A stretch of DNA of 38,397 nucleotides from an uncultured Collinsella sp. (GTDB lineage Bacteria > Actinomycetota > Coriobacteriia > Coriobacteriales > Coriobacteriaceae), in NCBI GenBank assembly GCA_900544205.1, contig UQUG01000011.1:1-38397 (forward strand). Direction: 5' to 3'. This document shows positions 30,444 to 38,397 of this stretch, piece after piece. Both the position numbers and the translations under genes were made by a program. How positions within the stretch are numbered: the first letter of the stretch is position 1; every line of letters starts with the position of its first letter. The notes under the pieces are model-generated. The model saw only the letters and a program-made list of their open reading frames with translations, made no database searches and was not told the DNA's origin.

Positions 30444-31736
30444 GTGCTCGCACCCCATATTTCCGTCGTCAACCTCGGTTGTCGTGTCAACCGGGTTGAG
30501 TCCGACCGTATCACTGCCGATCTTATGCGCCTGGGCTTTGCGATGGTGGAGCCCCAGGACGCCGATCTGATCGTTATCAATACCTGTGCCGTGACGGGGG
30601 AGGCCGAGGCCAAGACCCGCAAGGCCGTCCGTCACGCCCTGGCCTATCCCGGCGAGCCTTACGTGGTCGTAACCGGCTGCGTCGTCAACCTTCATCCCGA
30701 GGAGCTGCTGGAGCTCTCCGATCGCGTGATCGCCGAACCGTCCAAGATTGACGTCGCCGAGCGCGTCTGCGAGGTGCTGGGTGTCGAATCCGATAGCGTG
30801 CCCGCCTGCAGCGATGGCGACGTGGTCGATGCGCTCGGTCGTTCGCGGCTGGGCGTGAAGATCCAGGATGGCTGCAACCACCGCTGTACCTATTGCATCG
30901 TGTGGAAGGCCCGCGGCCCCGAGCGTTCCGTGCCCGTCGAGTCCGTGCTCGAACAGGTGCGTGAAGCTCAGGAGGCCGGCGTGCCCGAGGTCGTGCTGAC
31001 CGGCGTGAATCTGGGTGCCTATGACGGCAAGAGCGCGACCGACGAACATGTCGAGATCGATGAGCTGCTCCAGGCCATCATGGAGCGCACCGAGATCGCC
31101 CACGTGCGCATCTCCTCGGTGGAACCCATGGATATTTCCGAGCGCCTGCTCAAGGTGATGGCTCGCTATCCAAAGCGTATCGCGCCGTTTTTGCACCTTC
31201 CCGTGCAGTCTGGCTGCACGGCGACGCTGCATCGCATGGGCCGTCCCTATAGCGCCGAGGCCTTTGAGGACACGGTGCGTATGATTCGCACCAACTTGCC
31301 TCAGGCGTCTCTTTCGTGCGATGTCATCGTCGGTTTTCCCGGCGAGACGGACGAGGAGTTCGAGGAGTCGCTGGCGCTGTGCCGTCGCGTGGGCTTTTCG
31401 CGCATGCACGTGTTCCGCTATAGCAAGCGCCCCGGCACCCTCGCCGCCGACATGCCCGACCAGGTACCCCCTGAGGTCATGGCTGAGCGCAGCCGTCGCA
31501 TGCGTGCGGCGGCTCAGGAGCTCGCGGTTGCCGATGCCCGTCGTCGCGTGGGCACCGTCGAGCGCGCCGTGCTTGAGTACGGTGACAATTTGACGCTCGG
31601 CTCGTTCCATCATGCCCGTCTTGATGATACCTGTGGACTCACAGCCCCGTGCCTGCTCGATGTTGCTATCATCGGAGTCGATGATTCCGGCTTGGTCCAT
31701 GCACGCAGGGAGGTTCATGGAAGCCTCGAAGATTAG
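30444..31736 (+). CDS. mtaB: tRNA (t6A37) methylthiotransferase MtaB
   Basis: A 430-residue radical SAM enzyme carrying two [4Fe-4S] clusters that converts t6A37 to ms2t6A37 in tRNA. Seen: the N-terminal UPF0004 domain with cluster cysteines Cys13 (LGCRVNRVES), Cys48 (NTCAVTGEAE) and Cys79 (VTGCVVNLHP), and the radical SAM motif CNHRCTYC (Cys144, 148, 151). Then VVLTGVNLGAYDG, HLPVQSGC and DVIVGFPGET. The C-terminal region is in the position of a TRAM domain, but its similarity is weak. The LGCRVN start favours MtaB over MiaB. GTG start after TAAGGAG. It overlaps phoH by 20 bases. Confidence 0.93.
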   Translation: MLAPHISVVNLGCRVNRVESDRITADLMRLGFAMVEPQDADLIVINTCAVTGEAEAKTRKAVRHALAYPGEPYVVVTGCVVNLHPEELLELSDRVIAEPSKIDVAERVCEVLGVESDSVPACSDGDVVDALGRSRLGVKIQDGCNHRCTYCIVWKARGPERSVPVESVLEQVREAQEAGVPEVVLTGVNLGAYDGKSATDEHVEIDELLQAIMERTEIAHVRISSVEPMDISERLLKVMARYPKRIAPFLHLPVQSGCTATLHRMGRPYSAEAFEDTVRMIRTNLPQASLSCDVIVGFPGETDEEFEESLALCRRVGFSRMHVFRYSKRPGTLAADMPDQVPPEVMAERSRRMRAAAQELAVADARRRVGTVERAVLEYGDNLTLGSFHHARLDDTCGLTAPCLLDVAIIGVDDSGLVHARREVHGSLED

Positions 31737-32703
31737 ACTTACCGTTCCCGAGGGTATCGACCCCTCGCGCGTTTTGGGCGCCGGCGACGGCGTCCTTCGT
31801 GCGCTCGAGAACTTGGTGCGCGCCCATGTGGTTGCCCGCGGTGACAGCGTTGCCGTGAGCGGTGATCCGGACGAGGTCGAGCTGGTCGCGCGTTTTTTCG
31901 AACATGCCTTTCGTGAGGCTGCTGCCGGGCGCACGCTTTCTGCCGATGATGTCTCGCGCTGTCTGGCCGTTCTGCGCGACGGCGAGCATGATGCCTCGTC
32001 GCTGCGCGATGACGTGCTGCTTTCGTATCGCGGTCGCGTTATCCGCCCCAAGACGCTCGGTCAAAAGCGCTATGTGGATGCCATCCGCTCTTCTACCATC
32101 ACGTTTGGCCTGGGTCCTGCCGGTACCGGTAAAACCTATCTGGCCATGGCGCTCGCCGTCGCCGCGCTCAAGCGCCATGAGGTAGGCCGCCTGATCCTGA
32201 CGCGCCCGGTTGTCGAGGCGGGGGAGAACCTGGGCTTTTTGCCCGGCACCCTCGAGGAAAAGATCGACCCGTATATGCGCCCGCTCTATGATGCCCTCTT
32301 TGACATGATGGATCGCGAGCGCACCGATGAGCTTATGGAGCGTGGCGTGATCGAGATCGCCCCGCTCGCCTACATGCGCGGTCGAACGCTGAGTGATGCC
32401 TTTGTGGTGCTCGATGAGGCACAAAACACAACGCCTGAGCAGATGAAGATGTTCCTGACGCGTCTGGGTTTTAATTCCAAGTTCGTGATTACCGGCGACC
32501 TGAGCCAGCGTGACCTGGTGGGTCGCCGCGGCGGTCTTGCCGACGTTGAGAAGATTTTGGGCCGTGTCGACGATGTGACGTTTTCTCGCCTGGAGCGCGC
32601 CGATGTGGTGCGCCATGCCCTGGTGGGCCGTATTGTTGAGGCCTATGATGCATACGACGATGCGCGTGAGCAGCGCGCACACGATCGAAAGGAGTCCCGT
32701 TGA
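31717..32703 (+). CDS. phoH: PhoH-family ATPase (PhoH/YbeZ-like)
   Basis: A 328-residue cytosolic ATPase. Seen: an N-terminal region of about 110 residues resembling the KH-like part of YbeZ, Walker A GPAGTGKT (residues 133-140), RPVVEAGENLGFLPG, Walker B VVLDEAQN, the TRLGFNSKFVITGDLSQ segment and a conserved LER...R end. Family members work with YbeY in rRNA processing. ybeY overlaps the stop (TTGA), strengthening the functional link. ATG 31717 has AGGGAGG upstream. Confidence 0.95.
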   Translation: MEASKIRLTVPEGIDPSRVLGAGDGVLRALENLVRAHVVARGDSVAVSGDPDEVELVARFFEHAFREAAAGRTLSADDVSRCLAVLRDGEHDASSLRDDVLLSYRGRVIRPKTLGQKRYVDAIRSSTITFGLGPAGTGKTYLAMALAVAALKRHEVGRLILTRPVVEAGENLGFLPGTLEEKIDPYMRPLYDALFDMMDRERTDELMERGVIEIAPLAYMRGRTLSDAFVVLDEAQNTTPEQMKMFLTRLGFNSKFVITGDLSQRDLVGRRGGLADVEKILGRVDDVTFSRLERADVVRHALVGRIVEAYDAYDDAREQRAHDRKESR

Positions 32704-33209
32704 GTGTATTGATCAGCAACGATGCCGAGCTCGATACGCTGCTCGATGCCCAGGAGGTGGAACACATCTGCTCAGTTGTGCTTGCCGCCGAGGGTGTTGA
32801 GCGTGAGGTTGAGATTTCCCTTTCGTATGTCGATGAAGACGAGATGCACGAGCTCAACCACGAGTGGCGCGGCATCGATCGCACCACCGACGTGCTCTCG
32901 TTTGAATGTGACTCGGCCTTTGACGAGGACATTCCCGCCGATGAGACGCTTGAGCTCGGCGATATTATCCTGGCCCCGCAGGTTATTGCCCGCCAGGCCC
33001 CCGGCTTTGGCAACAGTCCCGCCGATGAGTGCCGACTGATGCTCGTGCACGGAATGCTGCACCTGCTGGGTTACGACCACATCGAGGACGATGAGGCCGA
33101 GGTCATGGAGGCACGCGAGGATGCCATTCTACGCGACTTGGCGCTTGAGCGCGGCGAGGACCCCAAGCTGGTCCATGTCGGCCCCATAACCAATCATGCC
33201 CACGACTAG
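32700..33209 (+). CDS. ybeY: Endoribonuclease YbeY (16S rRNA 3'-end maturation)
   Basis: A 169-residue zinc-dependent RNase involved in 16S rRNA maturation and 70S quality control. Seen: the metal-binding motif HGMLHLLGYDH (His117, His121, His127), preceded by TTDVLSFEC and LGDIILAP, all family hallmarks. The TTG start at 32700 overlaps the phoH stop, with AAAGGAG just upstream; length agrees with the family. Part of the phoH-ybeY-dgkA-era block found in many Gram-positive bacteria. Confidence 0.95.
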   Translation: MSVLISNDAELDTLLDAQEVEHICSVVLAAEGVEREVEISLSYVDEDEMHELNHEWRGIDRTTDVLSFECDSAFDEDIPADETLELGDIILAPQVIARQAPGFGNSPADECRLMLVHGMLHLLGYDHIEDDEAEVMEAREDAILRDLALERGEDPKLVHVGPITNHAHD

Positions 33210-33218
33210 GAGCCGTCT

Positions 33219-33596
33219 ATGATTCCCGGATCGAACAAGGACCATCCGTCCTTTTTAAAGTCGTTCTCATACGCCATGGAGGGCTTCGTTACCGCCGTCA
33301 AGACCGAGCGCAATATCAAGGTCATGCTCGTGGCGGGCGTGTGTACCGTCATTGCCGGCTGCATCGTGGGGCTCGATATTGCCGAGTGGGCTACGGTCAT
33401 CATCTGCTGCGGCCTGGTGATTCACGGCGAGTTGTGCAATACCGCTATGGAGGCGATTGTCGACCTCGCGACCCAGGAGCTGCATCCACTGGCCAAGCGC
33501 GCGAAGGATATCGCCGCTGCCTCTGTATACGTTCTTTCCATTACCGCCGCGATCGTGGGCTTGCTTGTCTTTGCCCACGCGCTCGACTTTATTTAG
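33219..33596 (+). CDS. dgkA: Diacylglycerol/undecaprenol kinase (DgkA family)
   Basis: A 125-residue inner-membrane protein with three transmembrane helices. Seen: a short cytoplasmic N-terminus (FSYAMEGFVTAVKTERN), helices at about residues 35-50, 55-72 and 98-120, and the active-site motif ELCNTAMEAIVDL. In Gram-positive bacteria the enzyme phosphorylates undecaprenol for cell-wall lipid carrier supply; position between ybeY and era favours that type, but the substrate is not decided by sequence here. ATG 33219 has AGGAG upstream. Confidence 0.93.
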   Translation: MIPGSNKDHPSFLKSFSYAMEGFVTAVKTERNIKVMLVAGVCTVIAGCIVGLDIAEWATVIICCGLVIHGELCNTAMEAIVDLATQELHPLAKRAKDIAAASVYVLSITAAIVGLLVFAHALDFI

Positions 33597-33608
33597 AAAG
33601 GGATTCCC

Positions 33609-34679
33609 ATGTCCGACAATATGCAGCCTACCAATGAAGTTTTGGATGACGAGGTCCTGGACGAGGCTGAAGGTGCCGATTCGTTTGACGAGGTCGAGGA
33701 GTTCGACCCGTTTGAGGGTATGAGCGACGAGGAACTCGATGCCCTTTGCGACGAGGATGAGAGCCTCGCGGGCTTTGGCGACGTGGAACCCGGTTTCCGC
33801 AGCGGCTTTGTGGCCCTGGTCGGTCGTCCCAACGCCGGCAAGTCCACGCTGCTCAACGCCTGTTACGGCAAGAAGGTCGCCATTACCTCTCCGGTTGCCC
33901 AGACGACCCGCCGCCGTATGCGCGCCGTGGTCAACCGCCCCGGTTACCAGCTGGTCTTCGTTGACACGCCGGGTATCCACAAGCCCAAGGACGGCCTGGG
34001 CTCCGAGCTTAATAAAAGTGCCCTGTTTGAGCTCAATGACGTAGACGTCGTCGCGTTTCTGATCGACGCCACTAAACCTATCGGCAGGGGAGACGCCTGG
34101 GTTGCCGAGCGCGTCAGATGCGCCCGTTCCAAGAAGGTCCTTGTGCTCACCAAGGCCGATGAGGCCGACCCCGCACAGGTAATGGAGCAGCTTAAGGCAG
34201 CCCACGAGCTCATGGATTATGACGACGAGATTGTGACGTCGTCGGTCAAGAACTTCAACGTCGATGCGTTTATCGAGACCGTCGCTCGCTTCTTGCCCGA
34301 GGGCCCGCGTTGGTTCCCCGAGGACATGGGCACCGACGCGTCCGACGAGACCCTCGTGGCCGAGTTTGTGCGCGAGAAGGTCCTGCGTCGCACCCGCGAC
34401 GAGATCCCTCACTCCGTGGGCGTCATCTGTGACGCGCTCGAGCAGACTAAGAAGGTTCTGCGCGTGCACGCCACGATTTACGTTGAGCGCGAGGGGCAGA
34501 AGGGCATCATCATCGGCAAGGGCGGCGAGATGATCAAGCATATCGGCATCGATGCCCGTCGTGACCTTGAGCGTATCTTTGGCACTCAGGTCTTTTTGGA
34601 GCTCGACGTGAAGGTCAAGGCCGGCTGGCGCGATGACGAGGCGCAGATCCGCCGCTTTGGCTATAACGCCGAAGATTAA
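33609..34679 (+). CDS. era: GTPase Era with an acidic N-terminal extension
   Basis: A 356-residue GTPase that binds the 3' end of 16S rRNA and times 30S assembly. Seen: G1 GRPNAGKS (residues 72-79), switch I QTTRRRMRAV, G3 DTPGIHKP, G4 TKAD and a C-terminal KH domain with IIGKGGEMIKHIG. The first 60 residues are strongly acidic (runs such as EVLDDEVLDEAEGADSFDEV) and are absent from the usual ~300-residue Era. ATG 33609 has AAAGGGA upstream. The next in-frame ATGs (codons 5 and 38) would keep much of the extension. It follows dgkA and precedes recO. Confidence 0.96.
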   Translation: MSDNMQPTNEVLDDEVLDEAEGADSFDEVEEFDPFEGMSDEELDALCDEDESLAGFGDVEPGFRSGFVALVGRPNAGKSTLLNACYGKKVAITSPVAQTTRRRMRAVVNRPGYQLVFVDTPGIHKPKDGLGSELNKSALFELNDVDVVAFLIDATKPIGRGDAWVAERVRCARSKKVLVLTKADEADPAQVMEQLKAAHELMDYDDEIVTSSVKNFNVDAFIETVARFLPEGPRWFPEDMGTDASDETLVAEFVREKVLRRTRDEIPHSVGVICDALEQTKKVLRVHATIYVEREGQKGIIIGKGGEMIKHIGIDARRDLERIFGTQVFLELDVKVKAGWRDDEAQIRRFGYNAED

Positions 34680-34691
34680 GCCTCGGCTTTC

Positions 34692-35441
34692 ATGGCAGGC
34701 TCTCGCACATATCGCACAAAGGTGCTCGTTCTCGATAAGACGAAGCTCAAGGAAACCGACCTGATCTTGACGATGCTCGACGAACGGGGGCGGCAGGTGC
34801 GTGCCGTGGCTAAGGGCGCACGTAAGCCTGGCGGTCGCCTCGCGGCCCGCTGCGAGCTCTTCTGCACCGTTGATATGCTGTTGGCGCACGGTCGCTCGCT
34901 CGATGTGGTTTCTCAGGCGGAGCTTATGGAGGCGCCGCTTGGTGCCGCTCCTGACTACGAGACGACCTGTGCCGCCAGCGCGATTGCCGAGGTTGCGCGT
35001 GTGTGCTCGTTCGAGGATGCCGAGGATCCATTTACCTTTGCCATCACGCAGCGGGCGCTCACGCTTATCGGCAGCGGGCTCGACTCGGCACATATGGACC
35101 TGCTCGTGGCGGCTTTTGTCTTTAAACTGCTGTCGCACGTTGGTTACCGACCCGATTTTTCGGCTTGCGTATCGTGCGGCGATCCTATGCTCTCGCATTT
35201 CTCGGCCCAAGCCGGCGGGCTTCTGTGCGGGTCGTGCGCCTCGAGCGTGCCTGGCGCCGAGTTGGTATCGGTTGGCGAGGTCGCATGGCTGCGCGCCCTG
35301 ATGTCCATGACGTTCGATGCCCTTATGGCCGAGCAGATCGATCCGCATACGGCCGCGTTTTTGCTGGGGCTTTCGCATGTTTGGGCTGCGACGCACGCCG
35401 ATCAGCGGCTCCGTGCGATGGAATTCATGTTGGGTCGGTGA
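34692..35441 (+). CDS. recO: DNA repair protein RecO
   Basis: A 249-residue protein that loads RecA at gaps with RecR and anneals SSB-coated DNA. Seen: an N-terminal OB fold (TKVLVLDKTKLKETDLIL, then RAVAKGARKPGGRL), a helical middle and a zinc-binding pair CVSC and CGSC at about residues 160-181, typical of Gram-positive RecO. ATG 34692 lies 12 bases after era without a clear Shine-Dalgarno, so translation may be coupled to era. The last gene of the phoH-era block. Confidence 0.94.
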   Translation: MAGSRTYRTKVLVLDKTKLKETDLILTMLDERGRQVRAVAKGARKPGGRLAARCELFCTVDMLLAHGRSLDVVSQAELMEAPLGAAPDYETTCAASAIAEVARVCSFEDAEDPFTFAITQRALTLIGSGLDSAHMDLLVAAFVFKLLSHVGYRPDFSACVSCGDPMLSHFSAQAGGLLCGSCASSVPGAELVSVGEVAWLRALMSMTFDALMAEQIDPHTAAFLLGLSHVWAATHADQRLRAMEFMLGR

Positions 35442-35465
35442 TGATGCGCAGGTGTGCGCCGCTTG

Positions 35466-35474
35466 TGGTAACAT
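35466..35474 (+). promoter_or_regulatory. rpsO promoter, extended -10 TGGTAACAT
   Basis: A TGn-extended -10 (TAACAT at 35469-35474) 25 bases after recO. It gives a leader of about 100 bases with palindromic structure. No good -35. Confidence 0.45.
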
Positions 35475-35543
35475 ACCGACCTGTTGGTACCTCGACCTTG
35501 GTTGTTCGCTCCACCGGCGGCTTCCCAGTCCGAGGCGAATAGA

Positions 35544-35559
35544 GTCGCCCGCGGGCGAC
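35544..35559 (+). promoter_or_regulatory. Perfect GC-rich palindrome in rpsO leader
   Basis: GTCGCCCGCGGGCGAC is a perfect 16-base palindrome (7-bp stem with a GC centre) ending 20 bases before the rpsO ATG and just before the ribosome-binding site. It could be an S15-binding autoregulatory element; this is inferred from the known S15 autoregulation in other bacteria. Confidence 0.4.
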
Positions 35560-35579
35560 GCGAAACGAAAGGTGAAACA

Positions 35580-35858
35580 ATGACTGTTTCCAAAGAGCGC
35601 AAGGCGGAGCTGACCGCCCAGTTCGGTAACTCCCCGGTCGATACCGGTAACCCCAAGGTTCAGGTCGCCATTCTGTCCGAGCGCATCAAGGAGCTGACCG
35701 AGCACATGAAGTCCCACCAGAAGGACTTCCACACCCGTCGTGGCCTGCTCATGCTCGTTGGCCGCCGCCGTCGTCTTCTCTCCTACATCAAGAAGAACGA
35801 CATCGTCGAGTACCGTGAGCTCATCAAGGCTCTGGGCATCCGCGACAACATCCAGTAA
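35580..35858 (+). CDS. rpsO: 30S ribosomal protein uS15
   Basis: A 92-residue 16S rRNA-binding protein. Seen: MTVSKERKAELTAQFG, QVAILSERIKELTEHMK and the rRNA-binding HTRRGLLMLVGRRRRLLSYI. Length matches the family. ATG 35580 has AAAGGTG upstream. The rpsO-pnp pair is conserved; here a terminator separates them. Confidence 0.98.
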   Translation: MTVSKERKAELTAQFGNSPVDTGNPKVQVAILSERIKELTEHMKSHQKDFHTRRGLLMLVGRRRRLLSYIKKNDIVEYRELIKALGIRDNIQ

Positions 35859-35873
35859 GGATTTGTACATGCT

Positions 35874-35905
35874 AAGAGCGTCCTGCGCAGCGGGGCGCTC
35901 TTTTT
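35874..35905 (+). terminator. Intrinsic terminator between rpsO and pnp
   Basis: AAGAGCG (35874-35880) pairs with CGCTCTT (35896-35902), and the stem runs into a five-T tract (35901-35905). In this gene pair some read-through into pnp is usual. Confidence 0.85.
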
Positions 35906-35910
35906 GTGTA

Positions 35911-35996
35911 AGGGCGTGAACAATCACGCTCTACAGCGTGGCGGGGGCAGGGGGCCCGCGTCACATGAGAAGCCCGCAGGCAAGGGGCCTGTGGGG
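35911..35996 (+). promoter_or_regulatory. Structured leader of pnp
   Basis: Three stems: AGGGCGTG (35911-35918) with CACGCTCT (35925-35932); GCGGG (35941-35945) with CCCGC (35955-35959); and CCCGCAGGC (35973-35981) with GCCTGTGGG (35987-35995), the last ending just before the AAAGGAG site. CACGC (35925-35929) can alternatively pair with GCGTG (35936-35940). PNPase of other bacteria autoregulates through hairpins in its leader; the same role here is inferred. Confidence 0.5.
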
Positions 35997-36008
35997 TAAA
36001 GGAGAACA

Positions 36009-38255
<2,247 letters not shown>

Positions 38256-38278
38256 CAGCCGTACATAATCAGCTCAAC

Positions 38279-38309
38279 AAGGGCGACTCCGGACAGGGGT
38301 CGCCCTTTT
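38279..38309 (+). terminator. Intrinsic terminator of pnp
   Basis: GGGCGAC (38281-38287) pairs with GTCGCCC (38299-38305), with AA/TT extending the base, followed by TTTT (38306-38309). Confidence 0.9.
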
Positions 38310-38389
38310 GCTTGCGCCCGGGAGGGCCGCATATGATGTTTCCTGCTCTACAGTCCTGCGCAAGACGGAAAGCACATTAAGTGCTTTCC
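38308..38389 (+). promoter_or_regulatory. Possible promoter and leader hairpin for a gene beyond the window
   Basis: TTGCTT (38308-38313), 18-base spacer, TATGAT (38332-38337), then a perfect 9-bp hairpin GGAAAGCAC (38367-38375), loop ATTAA, GTGCTTTCC (38381-38389). No gene starts inside the window, so the target is unknown. The hairpin could instead be a terminator of a convergent gene. Confidence 0.35.
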
Positions 38390-38397
38390 TTTGCGTG

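Noticed and set aside
29364..32051. Minus-strand open frame of about 895 codons opposite dnaJ-mtaB-phoH
   Set aside because: It spans several well-identified genes on the plus strand and has no recognisable domain; it arises from high-GC codon bias.
33267..35927. Minus-strand open frame of about 886 codons opposite dgkA-era-recO-rpsO
   Set aside because: It crosses four certain genes and promoter/leader regions and has no family features.

Overview
The window is about 38 kb of a high-GC chromosome from an actinobacterial-type gut anaerobe, most likely a Coriobacteriia member close to Collinsella. That assignment is an inference. It rests on an actinobacterial integration host factor (mIHF) directly before gmk, frequent GTG/TTG starts, a fermentative AdhE, the MEP isoprenoid pathway, a class 1B (PyrK-linked) dihydroorotate dehydrogenase and tightly packed operons. 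Nearly everything is core housekeeping. The one clear accessory module is a REP-associated transposase.

Layout. (1) 1-5545, plus: end of cdsA, then dxr, an M50 site-2 protease (rseP), ispG and proS, closed by two hairpins. (2) 5724-9226, minus: adhE and a small aminoglycoside-phosphotransferase-fold kinase. (3) 9361-10428: a single-gene RAYT (HUH/Y1) module between 51-bp inverted arms. (4) 10571-10759, minus: rpmB. (5) 11051-16535, plus: pyrimidine operon pyrR-pyrB-pyrC-(terminator)-pyrK-pyrD-pyrF behind an attenuator-like leader. (6) 16775-19185: mihF-gmk-rpoZ-thiI. (7) 19400-23851: comEA-comEC-holA-rpsT. (8) 23948-28042: lepA-dus-hemW. (9) 28101-30434: two consecutive dnaJ-type genes, the first an unusual membrane-anchored form. 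(10) 30444-35441: mtaB-phoH-ybeY-dgkA-era-recO. (11) 35580-38255: rpsO and pnp, each with a structured leader.

How the genes work together. dxr and ispG are MEP-pathway steps and sit with cdsA (phospholipid) and rseP (membrane proteolysis), a common envelope cluster. PyrR probably senses UMP/UTP and controls the leader in front of its own gene. PyrB, PyrC, PyrKD and PyrF take carbamoyl phosphate to UMP, but pyrE and carAB are not in the window. The ybeY-era-recO-rpsO-pnp block covers 16S maturation, ribosome assembly, recombination and RNA decay.

The most interesting points are: the DnaJ-like protein whose second C-terminal domain is replaced by transmembrane segments; the winged-helix-like insertion in the site-2 protease; the RAYT module with long inverted arms; the three-hairpin pyr leader; and attenuator-like or leaderless arrangements at rpsT, lepA and pnp. 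All coordinates and pairings were worked out by eye from the sequence. No database search or folding calculation was run.
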